This document shows positions 25,069 to 34,600 of a stretch of 64,000 nt of DNA, one piece after another; positions within the stretch are counted from its first letter, which is position 1; the number at the start of each line of letters is the position of its first letter. This DNA is from Bradyrhizobium iriomotense (GTDB lineage Bacteria > Pseudomonadota > Alphaproteobacteria > Rhizobiales > Xanthobacteraceae), in assembly GCF_018129405.1 (NCBI RefSeq), contig NZ_JAFCLP010000021.1:62001-126000 (forward strand), read 5' to 3'. A program made the translations under genes and the position numbers. The notes below the pieces were generated by a model. The model was not told where the DNA came from and did no database searches. It saw only the letters and a program-made list of their open reading frames with translations.

Positions 25069-26132
25069 CCAGGCTCGACAGACGCCAATTTCTCCTCGGC
25101 AGCGCCGCGACGCTTGCGGCTAGCGCCTCCGCGTCAGCACGACCGGCTTCGAAGCTCGCCCAGCGCCGTCCCGGCTTTGGCGCGGCGGCCACGCTCTGGG
25201 ACCTGCAAGCCGATCCCAGGCTCGGCGAGGCAATCAGCACCTATTGCACGCAGGTGGTGCCGGTGCTCGAGCTGAAATGGCCGATGCTGCGGCCGGACGC
25301 GCACACCTTTGCCTTCGAGCGCGCCGATGCGATCCTGGACTTCGCCCGGGCGAACGATCTGACCATGCGCGGGCACACGCTCGCCTGGTATCACGACATT
25401 CCGGACTGGACCAAGCAGATCAAGGACGCCAAGGGCGTCGAGCGCGCGTATCTCGACCACATCGGCACCGTCGTGTCCTACTACAAGGACAAGCTGACGT
25501 CGTGGGACGTCGTCAACGAGCCGATCCCGGACAACCCGAAGGGGATCACCGACCGGCGTGATACGTTCTGGACGCAGCATCTCGGCAAGAGCTGGATTCC
25601 GCTGGCGTTCCGCACGGCGGCCGCGGCCGATCCCTACGTGAAGCTCGCGATCAACGAATACGACATCGAGTCGGTGAAGGACTCCTTCATCGCCAAGCGC
25701 GCGGCCTACCGCAACCTCATCATGGAGCTGCTCGACCAGGGCGTTCCGCTGCACGCGGTCGGACTGCAATCGCATCTGCACGCCGAGCTCGAGATCGACA
25801 CGCATGGCCTCGCCGAATTCGTCACCGAGCTGCGCTCCTGGGGGCTCGAGGTGCTCGTCACCGAGCTCGACGTCGACGACCAGAAGCTGACGGGCAGTCC
25901 GGCCGAGCGCGACGCCATCGTCGCCAAGCGCGTCGACGATCTCCTGACCGCGATCTCGGCCAGCGGCCCGGTGCGCTCGATCCTGACCTGGGGCATCTCG
26001 GATCGCTACAGCTGGATCAACGGCACCTTCGCCCGCAAGGACAAGCAGCCGAACCGGCCGCTGCCGCTCGACGGCGAGTTCAAGCCGAAGCCGTTCATGG
26101 ACGTCATCAGCAAGTTCACGAAGAACGTTTGA
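25065..26132 (+). CDS. Tat-exported GH10 glycanase (xylanase-like)
   Basis: A 355-residue glycoside hydrolase family 10 enzyme. The N-terminus TRLDRRQFLLGSAATLAASA is a twin-arginine signal peptide. The GH10 signatures are HTLAWYHDIPDW, WDVVNEP with the acid/base Glu152, and LVTELDV with the nucleophile Glu267. The family hydrolyses beta-1,4-xylan and related glycans by a retaining mechanism. It starts at a GTG overlapping the glycosyltransferase stop. Co-expression with a glycosyltransferase suggests trimming of a home-made exopolysaccharide rather than plant xylan, though the latter is possible in a plant-associated bacterium. Confidence 0.88.
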   Translation: MTRLDRRQFLLGSAATLAASASASARPASKLAQRRPGFGAAATLWDLQADPRLGEAISTYCTQVVPVLELKWPMLRPDAHTFAFERADAILDFARANDLTMRGHTLAWYHDIPDWTKQIKDAKGVERAYLDHIGTVVSYYKDKLTSWDVVNEPIPDNPKGITDRRDTFWTQHLGKSWIPLAFRTAAAADPYVKLAINEYDIESVKDSFIAKRAAYRNLIMELLDQGVPLHAVGLQSHLHAELEIDTHGLAEFVTELRSWGLEVLVTELDVDDQKLTGSPAERDAIVAKRVDDLLTAISASGPVRSILTWGISDRYSWINGTFARKDKQPNRPLPLDGEFKPKPFMDVISKFTKNV

Positions 26133-26183
26133 AGCCTAACGTGTCTTGGAAGGCTAACGCGTCTTGAAGGCTAGCGCGTCTTG
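26131..26183. repeat. three tandem 17-18 bp repeats across two gene ends
   Basis: The unit GAAGGCTAACGCGTCTTG occurs at 26131-26148, 26149-26166 and (17 bases) 26167-26183 with one to three changes. The first copy begins inside the stop codon of the GH10 gene, and the last covers the stop codon of the convergent DUF6492 gene. Each copy contains KTR-stop on the minus strand, so the duplication multiplied the 3' end of that gene. Confidence 0.75.
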
Positions 26184-27121
26184 GGCGTCTCGAACGCTTG
26201 TGTGTCTCCGATCTGATCGGGGGCCAGGCTCGGACTGCGCCTGTCGGCCGAGTTCAGCCTGAAGACGTCGCGGATGTCCTCGATCGAGGTCGACGAATAG
26301 GACTGGATGCAGAGCGCGACCTGCTCGGGGGAAGCTGCGCGCATCATCGCTTCGATCGCGGGACGGTCGAGGCGGGTGTCGTCCCAGTGCGACACCGCGA
26401 TGCTGTCTTCCGTCACCCGATGGGCGGCCAGATGTTTCGGCGAACTGGCGACGAAGTTTCCGTAGAGCAGATACTCGGAAAATTTCTTCTTCCGGCACAG
26501 TGCCAGAGCCCAGCTGAGGCCGGTCGCCGACTTGATGGCGTCGGTCATCGCGCGCGCGGCATCCTTGTCCCAGACCAGCGCATTGCCGACATAGTCGTCG
26601 GCGGGGAACGAGCGCTGCTTGACACCGAGAAGCTGATCGACGGTGTTGAGCCACAGCACATGCAAGGGGTGGTCGGCGTCGATCCCCTTGCGCGTGACGA
26701 AGAGCGGCGTCTTGTCGCCGCCGGCATACTGGCCGACGTCGAATTCGCGGAAGAACAGATTGTCCGAGTCCAGGATGCAGACGCGCTGCTCGGGCGCGTT
26801 GAGGACGCCGGCGATCTTCAGGATCTGCTGGATGTGCCAGCCATGCACGGGCGACGACAGCAGCGACAGCCAGACGCGTCGCTTGCTGATGAACTGCAGC
26901 GCCGGCGGCAGGGCGAACAGCCATTTCGGCAAGTATCGCGAGGCCGGAACGATGACGCGCTTGTCGGACGCGAAGCGCGCAAACAGCGGCACGTCCTCAT
27001 CGTTAACGAGAACATAATGCCGCGTGTATCCCGAAAGCCAGGTGTCGATGCTCTCGCTGAGCAGCGAAAAGCGTTCGATATCCTTGGCATAGCTGGCGGT
27101 GAGCAGGGCAACGGAATGCAT
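26171..27121 (-). CDS. DUF6492 family protein (glycosyltransferase-like)
   Basis: A 316-residue cytoplasmic protein beginning MHSVALLTASYAKDIERFSLL, the conserved opening of DUF6492 proteins, in which a GT-A-like fold is expected. RVCILDSDNLFFREFDV holds a DxD-like motif (DSD) that could bind a metal and sugar nucleotide. The ATG at 27121 is chosen over 27151 because family members begin with this strand. The gene converges on the GH10 gene and closes the polysaccharide block. The biochemical role is not known. Confidence 0.75.
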   Translation of the reverse strand: MHSVALLTASYAKDIERFSLLSESIDTWLSGYTRHYVLVNDEDVPLFARFASDKRVIVPASRYLPKWLFALPPALQFISKRRVWLSLLSSPVHGWHIQQILKIAGVLNAPEQRVCILDSDNLFFREFDVGQYAGGDKTPLFVTRKGIDADHPLHVLWLNTVDQLLGVKQRSFPADDYVGNALVWDKDAARAMTDAIKSATGLSWALALCRKKKFSEYLLYGNFVASSPKHLAAHRVTEDSIAVSHWDDTRLDRPAIEAMMRAASPEQVALCIQSYSSTSIEDIRDVFRLNSADRRSPSLAPDQIGDTQAFETPKTR

Positions 27122-27215
27122 GGGCGCGCTCGAATGGCGATCAGGCCGCACTCATAGCCGCACTGCGAGATGCTGGAAACTCACAAACGGAATCAAGGTA
27201 AAATGAAACGAAGAA

Positions 27216-28010
27216 TTAGCCATCCGACGGCAGCCCCTGCTCGAGCCCGCGAAAGCGCAGCGGCGCCAGGGCTGAGGCGCGCTGCCACCAGTCGGCGACG
27301 CGGTCGTCGAGCGCGGTCACGCCGCGGCCCTGGCCGGGGAAGATCCGGATCTGCTGCACCGCCTCGGCCTCGAAGCCCTTCGCCCTCCGCGTGATCTTGA
27401 TCACCGCGCCTTCGCGGTCCCGCTGGGTCAGCGGCACCAGAAGGCGGCCGCGCGGGCGCAGCGACTGGAGCCAGAGCGGATGCGGGTACGGGAAGCCGGC
27501 GTGGACGATGATGACATCGACGGACTCGTCGAGCGCTTCACAGCCGTCACCGTGAACGACCTCAACGTTGCTATATGGGTGAAGGTAATTCGTAGCCCGG
27601 GCCGCGAGCCGCTCGTCGCATTCGATCGCATGCACCCTGCCCTTTGGTCCTACGATTTCTGACAGCACCGCCGAGAAATAGCCGAGGCCGCAGCCGATCT
27701 GCACGACACGGTCGCGCTCCCTGATGTCGAGCACGTCGATCAGATGCGCCCACAGGCTCGGCAGGCCGGTATCGAGCTGGCGGCGTGCATCGATCGCGAC
27801 CAGCACATTCTCATAGAGATGAACTGGATCGGCATCCGGCGTCAGCCGGTAGCTGCGAGCCGCCTCGCTCTTGATGCGCCAAGGGCCTCTGCCCAGAAAA
27901 TCCTCGCGCGGAACGGAGGCGAGCGCGTCGAGCAGACGCTTCGAGGAAATCCGCTCGCGCCTGGCAATCAACTCCACATAGCGCGCACGCGCGGCGGCAA
28001 GATCGCTCAT
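27216..28010 (-). CDS. protein-L-isoaspartate O-methyltransferase-like methyltransferase
   Basis: A 264-residue enzyme resembling PCMT: the N-terminal helix region SKRLLDALASVPREDFLG, then VQIGCGLGYFSAVLSEIVG (SAM-binding motif I), AIECDERLAARA and VVHGDGCEALDESVDVIIVHAGFP, and RLLVPLTQRDREGAVIKITR. PCMTs methylate damaged isoaspartyl residues. The usual GSGYQTA loop is changed to CGLGYFSA, so the substrate may differ. The start overlaps the stop of the large regulator upstream as ATGA, showing tight coupling. Confidence 0.78.
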   Translation of the reverse strand: MSDLAAARARYVELIARRERISSKRLLDALASVPREDFLGRGPWRIKSEAARSYRLTPDADPVHLYENVLVAIDARRQLDTGLPSLWAHLIDVLDIRERDRVVQIGCGLGYFSAVLSEIVGPKGRVHAIECDERLAARATNYLHPYSNVEVVHGDGCEALDESVDVIIVHAGFPYPHPLWLQSLRPRGRLLVPLTQRDREGAVIKITRRAKGFEAEAVQQIRIFPGQGRGVTALDDRVADWWQRASALAPLRFRGLEQGLPSDG

Positions 28011-31000
28011 CTCGCCGCATCGGCCTGTTCACGAACCGGCGCGTCCGCGTCGAGTTCGTTGACCAGCTGCATCGCCTGCTTGAGGTCCGGCGTGTAAAAA
28101 CCCTCGCTGAACCTGTTGACGATCGGCACGAGCAACAGACGTGCGTGCTCACGCTTGCCGGCCTGGTGCGACAGGCGTGCCAGGCTGACGGCGGTGCGAA
28201 GCTCCCAGGACAGCGCACCCTGCTTGCGTGCGACCTCCAGCGACTGGCCGAACAGGTCCTCGGCCTCCTGCACCGAGGCCGGATCGCCCCCCGACAGGGT
28301 GATCTCGCCTTGCAGGCGATAGACCTCGGCGAGGTAGGAATGATCACCGGTTCGTCGCGCGGTCGCGAGCGCGCCGTCCAGCGCGCGCAAGGCGGCATCG
28401 CGCATCCCGACCTTGGCATAGGCTTCGGCCAGCAGGCAGCGGAACCAGCAGCCTGCGAGCCAGGAATCCATCGCCTCGTATTCGTCGAGGCCGAAGCGCA
28501 TCTGGCTGAGACCTTCGTCGGCCTCGCCGAGCTGCGTCAGCGCCCATCCGCGCAGGATCGCCGCCTGCTGCTTCCAGTGCAGGAAATTGTGCTCGGTGGC
28601 GATGATCATGGCGCGGTTGGCATGATCGCGCGTGCCCTCGACGTCGCGCAAATGCTGGCAGAGATAGGCGCCGAACACGAGCGCGAAGGCGAGCGTGAAA
28701 GGATGGCGGATCTTCTCGGCATTGGCGATCGCCTGCTCGCTGTGCTGGCGCGCCGCGTCGGGCCGGCCCAGGAACCAGAGCAGATAGCCGAGATAGGACA
28801 GCGAGACGACACCGGGATCGGTGCCGTGCCGCTCCATCAGATCGGAATGCAGATCGGGGCTGTAGAGATTGATGCAGCGATGCAGATGATGCTGCGAGGC
28901 GGCAAAGCGGCCGCGATAGAGCATGGTCATCGCGATCGAACGGTGCGCCTCGATCAGATAGCCGGTCTGCTGGGCCGGCTGCGACCGCTCGTTGAGCCGC
29001 TGGCGCTTGGCGAATTTCAGGAGCTCGACGCTGAGATCGTGCGCGCGGGTGAGATCGGCGCGGATGAAATGGCAGACCCAGAGGCCGCGGGTCGCGGCGA
29101 AGGCCTTCTCGTCGTCGTCGAGCTGCTGGCCGAGCTCGAGCGCGCGGATGTAGTTCTCCTCGACCTCCTGCACCGCATATCCCTTGGCCGCGATCAGCGC
29201 GTTGCCGAGCGCGATGCGCAGCTCGAGCTCCATCTCGTCGGCGCCCTGCATGCGCGCGTTGGCCTGCACGACGCTCAAGCCCCGGCGCAGATGGCCGATC
29301 GCCTCCAGATTGGCGCCGCTCCTGGCCGCCTGCTTGCCGGCCTTGAGCCAGAAGCTGGCGGCGCCCTCGCTCTGGCCCGATTCGGTGAGGTGATGGGCCA
29401 GCAGCTCCGGCTCGCGATCGGTCTTCTCCGGATACATCTCGCTAAGCACCTGCGCGATGCGCGCATGCAGCTTGCGGCGCTCGCTGTGCAACAGGCTCGC
29501 ATGCGCGGCATTCTGGATCATCACGTGCTTGAAGGAGTAGAGCGCATCCGGCGGATGACCACGCCGCATGACCAGCCCGGCCTCCTCCAGATGGTTGAGC
29601 GCGGCCTCGATCTGCTCCGCCGGCGTGTTGGCGACGGCCTGGAGCGTCTCGTAGGAGAACTCGCGGCCGATGGTGGCGCCGATCTGCGCGATCCGTTTGA
29701 ATGGGCCCATCCGGTCGAGCCGCGCCATCAGCGAGTCCGTCAGCGTTGCCGGGATCGCCAGCTGCCGCCACGGGCCCGACAGCACGTAGCGTCCGTGCCG
29801 CTCGGTCAGGAGATTGGATTCCAGAACGGTCTTGGTGAGCTCTTCCAGAAACAGCGGCACGCCGTCGGTCTTGACGATGATCTCCTCGACGACCTCCTTG
29901 GGAAGCTCGCGGCCTGCAACGCGCTCGACCAGCGTCGTGCGCAGCTGCCGGCTCAGGCGGTTGAGCACCAGGGTGGTGATGTGCGAATGCGCGCTCCAGC
30001 TCGGCTGGAATTCGGAGCGCGCGGTGATGATGGCCAGGATCGGCCGGTTCTGCACCTGGTCGACGAGCAGGTCGATCACCTCACGGGAGGTCGGGTCGAT
30101 CCAGTGCAGATCCTCGAACGCGATCACCAGCGGCATCTCGCGCGCGAGGCCGAGGAAGTGATTGACCAGCGCCGCGACGGTCGCATCCTTCTGCTGCTGC
30201 GGCGACAGGTCGAGCGGCGGATAGCGGCCTCCGGTCGGTATCGACAGCAGCGCGGCAAACAGCGGCGTGACCTGCTCGATGTCGCCATGCGCGGCGGCGA
30301 TCGCGGTCTCCAGACTCGCCAGCGACAGTGCGGAGGCATCCTCGCGGTCGAGCCCGAGGGAGAATTTGAGCTGTTCGGCGAACGGATAGAACGCGGTGGA
30401 GGTGTAGTAGGGCGAGCACTGGAACGAGACCTGCGCATGCCGGTCGCCTGATACCCGCTCGAAGATTTCCTGGATGATGCGCGACTTGCCGATGCCGGGT
30501 TCGCCGAACTTGACGACGACCTGGCCATCGCCGTCCTTGGCCTGCTGCCAGCGACCCATCAACAGCGCAATCTCCTCCTCGCGGTTGACGAGCGGCGTCA
30601 GCCGCGCGCCCATCGCGGCGGCGAAGCGGGTCTCCACCCGCGAGGCGCGCACCACGTGCCAAGCCTGCGTTTTCTCCGAGATGCCCTTCAGCGCATGGAC
30701 GCCGAGACTGCGGTAGTCGAACTTCCCCTTCAGCAGCGATTGCGTCGAGGCGGAAATCACGACGCCGTTGGGCGGCGCCAGGGCTTGCAGGCGCGCGGCG
30801 AGATTGACGGTTTCACCGACCGCGGAGTCGCGCTCTTCGGTGCCTTGCCCGACGAGGTCGCCGACTACGACGAGGCCGGTCGCGATTCCGATGCGGACGG
30901 CGGGCGAATGGCTGAGCGCGCCGCGCGGCTCGATCGCGCGCGCGGTCGACAGCACCCGCACGATCTCGAGCCCCGCACGCACCGCGCGCTCGGCGTCGTC

Positions 31001-31474
31001 CTCATGTGCGGTCGGATAGCCGAAATAGACCAAGATGCCGTCGCCGACGAAACGGGCGGCAAAGCCCTCGTAATGCTTGACCACGCGGACGCAGGTCTCG
31101 CGAAAGCTCGCGATCATGTCGCGCACGTCTTCCGGATCGAACTGCACCGAGAGCGAGGTGGAATCGACCATGTCGCAGAACATGGTGGTGAGCTGGCGCC
31201 GTTCGGCACCAACCTCCGCCCGGGTCTGCGGGCGTGCCGCCGCCGGAGCCTCCGCCGTTTCAGCCTGGAATAGCGCCGCCATCGCCCGCTGGAGCCGCTT
31301 GCGATCGCCAAGCGGCAATCCGAGCTCGACCAGATCGGATTCGGTGAGATCCCCCAAGACGTCGAGATCGAGGCGGTGCTGTGCGAAAAGATCGGAATAG
31401 TGGCCGAGGCCGACGCCCTCGAGCCAGCGCTTCAGCCCACCTTCCGTTGCCGTGCCCGGCTCATTCTCCAGCAT
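28007..31474 (-). CDS. SAM domain - class III cyclase - AAA ATPase - TPR multidomain regulator
   Basis: A 1155-residue cytoplasmic protein. Residues about 12-72 form a SAM (sterile alpha motif) domain (LKRWLEGVGLGHYSDLF ... LVELGLPLGDRKRLQRAM). A class III cyclase domain follows (about 90-275; MFCDMVDSTSLSV, VGDGILVYFGYP, IGIATGLVVVGDLVG). Then comes an AAA/STAND ATPase (about 295-640; Walker A GEPGIGKSRI, Walker B LVIAFEDLHWID) and a long TPR array (about 690-1140). Such proteins sense unknown signals and may couple cyclase activity to ATP-dependent assembly. The gene is divergent from the NRPS with a 136-bp gap. Confidence 0.88.
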   Translation of the reverse strand: MLENEPGTATEGGLKRWLEGVGLGHYSDLFAQHRLDLDVLGDLTESDLVELGLPLGDRKRLQRAMAALFQAETAEAPAAARPQTRAEVGAERRQLTTMFCDMVDSTSLSVQFDPEDVRDMIASFRETCVRVVKHYEGFAARFVGDGILVYFGYPTAHEDDAERAVRAGLEIVRVLSTARAIEPRGALSHSPAVRIGIATGLVVVGDLVGQGTEERDSAVGETVNLAARLQALAPPNGVVISASTQSLLKGKFDYRSLGVHALKGISEKTQAWHVVRASRVETRFAAAMGARLTPLVNREEEIALLMGRWQQAKDGDGQVVVKFGEPGIGKSRIIQEIFERVSGDRHAQVSFQCSPYYTSTAFYPFAEQLKFSLGLDREDASALSLASLETAIAAAHGDIEQVTPLFAALLSIPTGGRYPPLDLSPQQQKDATVAALVNHFLGLAREMPLVIAFEDLHWIDPTSREVIDLLVDQVQNRPILAIITARSEFQPSWSAHSHITTLVLNRLSRQLRTTLVERVAGRELPKEVVEEIIVKTDGVPLFLEELTKTVLESNLLTERHGRYVLSGPWRQLAIPATLTDSLMARLDRMGPFKRIAQIGATIGREFSYETLQAVANTPAEQIEAALNHLEEAGLVMRRGHPPDALYSFKHVMIQNAAHASLLHSERRKLHARIAQVLSEMYPEKTDREPELLAHHLTESGQSEGAASFWLKAGKQAARSGANLEAIGHLRRGLSVVQANARMQGADEMELELRIALGNALIAAKGYAVQEVEENYIRALELGQQLDDDEKAFAATRGLWVCHFIRADLTRAHDLSVELLKFAKRQRLNERSQPAQQTGYLIEAHRSIAMTMLYRGRFAASQHHLHRCINLYSPDLHSDLMERHGTDPGVVSLSYLGYLLWFLGRPDAARQHSEQAIANAEKIRHPFTLAFALVFGAYLCQHLRDVEGTRDHANRAMIIATEHNFLHWKQQAAILRGWALTQLGEADEGLSQMRFGLDEYEAMDSWLAGCWFRCLLAEAYAKVGMRDAALRALDGALATARRTGDHSYLAEVYRLQGEITLSGGDPASVQEAEDLFGQSLEVARKQGALSWELRTAVSLARLSHQAGKREHARLLLVPIVNRFSEGFYTPDLKQAMQLVNELDADAPVREQADAAR

Positions 31475-31610
31475 GGTGATTCTGCCCGACCTTCACTCCG
31501 TCGAAGGGCTTTGGGGCCCCTCAACCACAGATTTTGGGGCCCGAACTTCACCTCAGACTGGACGCGTTCCCTAACTCTTGGGAAGAATAGCCCAATCAGA
31601 TCAAAAGGGA
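31475..31610. promoter_or_regulatory. divergent promoter region of the large regulator and the NRPS
   Basis: The 136 bases between the divergent genes contain TTTGGGGCCC twice (31510-31519 and 31533-31542), a direct repeat with 23-base spacing, about two helical turns. TTCCC...GGGAA forms an inverted repeat at 31568-31584. These could be operator sites for one or both genes. No clear sigma70 -35/-10 pair could be assigned by eye. Confidence 0.4.
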
Positions 31611-34600
31611 ATGGCATTGTCGGACATTGCATCCGGAGCGGGATCGGTCGGCGCGAACCAGGAAACGAAGTCCTTTTCCCATATCGGCGGCCTTCTCGAC
31701 TTCTACGCCCGCAGGATTCCTGCGGCGCCCGCTATCCTCGCCCCTGGCCGGCCGGCCCTCACCTATGGCGCGCTTGGCGAGCGGACGCACGATCTCGTGC
31801 GCACGCTGCGCGGGCTCGGCATCGCGCCTGCGGACAGGATCGCCGTTGCGCTGCCGCGCGGGGCCGACAGCGCGCTGGCGCTGATCGCGGTCGCCTCGAG
31901 CTGCGCCTGCATCCCCGTCAATCCCGACCTGACCGCGGACGAACTGCAACGCTATTTCAGCGAATTGAAGCTGACGGCGCTGGTCACCCGCGCCGACATG
32001 AACTCGCCCAGTCGCGACGTCGCCAAGACGCTCGGTATCGCTGTGATCGATTTCGTGCCGGGGCCGAAAGACGATCTCGGCGGCTGCATGTTCATCGGCC
32101 CGACCGTCGGGCCGACGAGCACGAGCGGCGCCTCGCGCGGCGACGACGATGCCTTCATCCTCCTGACGTCGGGCACGGCAGCGCGGCCGAAAATGGTGCC
32201 GCTGACGCACCGCAACGTGTGCCTCTCTGCCTATAATGCCGGCCGCGTGCTGGCGCTCACGTCGCATGATCGGCTGCTCAATGTCCTGCCGCTGTTTCAT
32301 GCCCATGGCTTGATCTCCGGCCTTCTGACCGCATTAGCGGCGGGCTCCAGCGTGATCTGCACCGACGGCTTCGACGCCTTGTCCTTCTTCGGCTGGATGC
32401 GGGAGCTGCAACCAACCTGGTACACGGCGGTGCCGACCATTCATCGCGCGCTGCTGACGGCGGCGGAAGCTGGCTCGGACCGCATCCGGGCCTCGTCGCT
32501 GCGCGTGATCCGCTCGGCCTCGGCCTCGCTCGCGCCCGCGATCCTTTCCGGACTGGAGGCGACGTTCGGCGTTCCCGTGCTCGAGACCTACGGCATGACG
32601 GAGGCGGCCTCACAGATCGCGGCCAATCCGTTCGAGCTGCGCAAGATCGGATCGGTCGGCCGCGCCGCGGGGCCCGAGATCGCGATCATGGATGAGGCGG
32701 GCCGGGCGCTTGCGAGCGGCGAGCACGGCGAGATCGTGCTGCGCGGCGCGAACATGATGCGTGGCTACTATAACGACGAAGCGGCGACGCAGGCCGCGTT
32801 CCGCAACGGCTGGTTCCGGACCGGCGATCTCGGCTATCTCGACGCCGACGGCTATCTCTTCATCGTCGGCCGCATCAAGGACGTCATCAACCGCGGTGGG
32901 CAGAAGGTCTCGCCGCTCGAGGTCGAGGACGTGCTGCTCGGGCATCCGGCAGTGCTGGAGGCCGGCGTGTTCGCCGTCCCGCACCCGAAGCTCGGCGAGA
33001 ACGTCGCCGCCGTCGTGGTGCTGCGGCAAAATTCCGAGGCGAGCTCGGACCAGCTGCGCCAGTTCGCGCGAAAGCGCCTTGCGGCCTACAAGGTGCCGAG
33101 CCTGATCCGCAGCGTGGCCGCGCTGCCGAAGGGCGCCAGCGGCAAGGTCAAGCGCAATGCGCTGGCCGGTTTGATCGCGGAGACGGCGGATGCCGGCGAG
33201 ACGCGCCTGCCGCGCAATGCGCTGGAGACCCAGCTCGCCGCGATCTGGGCCGGCCTCCTGGAGCTGCCGCAGGTCGGCATCGATCAGGACGTGTTCGCGC
33301 TCGGCGCGGACTCGCTCGCAGTGACGCAGATGCGCTCGCGCCTGCGCGAACGCTTCAGCGTCGACTTCTCGTTCGAGGACATTTTTGATTGCGCCACGGT
33401 CGCGGCGCTTGCGGCCCGGCTGGAGACTGCAGCAACCCGTCGCGAAGCGCTGCCGGCCTGGCACCAGGCCGCAGCGGCGACAGCGGACGCGCCGCTGTCG
33501 TTCCAGCAGCAGCGGATGTATCTGCTCTCGCGGCTCGACCCCACCCGCTACAATTACAATGTCGTCGAAATCGCAATGCTCAAAGGCGCGGTCGACGTCG
33601 CCGCACTCTCTGCGAGCCTCACCGCGATCTGCACGCGTCACGAGGCGCTGCGCTCGGTCTTCATCGAACGGCAGGGCGAGCCGGCGCAGCGCGTGCTGCA
33701 ATCCCCGCCGCAGTTCGAGCGGATCAAGCTCAAGCCCTGCGCCGCGGACAAGCGGGCGGCAATCATCCGGCGTGAGGCGCTCAAGCTCGCGCAATACAAG
33801 TTCGATCTGGCGCACGAGGCGCCGCTGAAAGTTACACTGCTGTCGTTCGACAAATCCAGCCACGCGCTGGTCGTCAACGTCCATCACCTCGTCACCGACG
33901 GCTGGTCCCAGCGGCTGTTCTGGGAGGAGCTCGCCGCCCACTATGCCGCGGCACAAAAGAAGGACGTGGCGGCGCTGCCCTCGCCCACCTTCCAGTATCG
34001 CGACTTCGCGCTCTGGCAGCAGGGCTGGGCGCAGACGCCGGCAGCGAAGGAGCAGCTCGATTACTGGCGGGCGCAGCTCGACGGGGTCACCACGCTGCCG
34101 CTGCGGACCGACCGGCCACGGCCGGAGGTCTGGAGCGGTCATGGCGCCCGTCACTATTTCGAGTTCTCCAGCACGCTCTCGGGCGACGTCCGCGCGCTGA
34201 GCCAGGCCCAGGGCGTCACGCCCTTCATGACGCTGCTCGCGGCCTTCCAGTGCCTCTTGTTCCGCCACACCTCGCATGAGGATGTTGCGACGGGATCGCT
34301 GATCGCCAACCGCAACCAGATCGAGAGCGAGCGCCTGATTGGACTGTTCGCCAACACCCTGATCCTGCGCAACGATTTTGGCGGCGATCCAAGCTTTGGC
34401 GAGATGTTGCGACGGGTGCGTCAGGTGACGCTGGATGCCTACCGCAACCAGGACCTCGCTATCGAGGAGGTGCTGCGCGCGCTGCAGATCGCACGAAGGA
34501 CGGACGGCAATCCGCTGTTCCGGATCATGTTCATCCTCCAGAACGCCTCGATCGAGGCGGCACGCTTCCCGGGCCTGTCGACCCGGCGGCTGGAGGTGGA

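Noticed and set aside
28145-30451. 768-codon open frame opposite the large cyclase-TPR gene
   Set aside because: It is a compositional shadow: Asp/Arg/Gly-rich with no recognisable fold, while the minus strand shows clear cyclase, AAA and TPR motifs.
31578-31610. Upstream TTG start for the NRPS
   Set aside because: It adds 11 residues with no ribosome-binding site; AAAAGGGA lies immediately before 31611 and suits an ATG at 31611 or a TTG at 31617.
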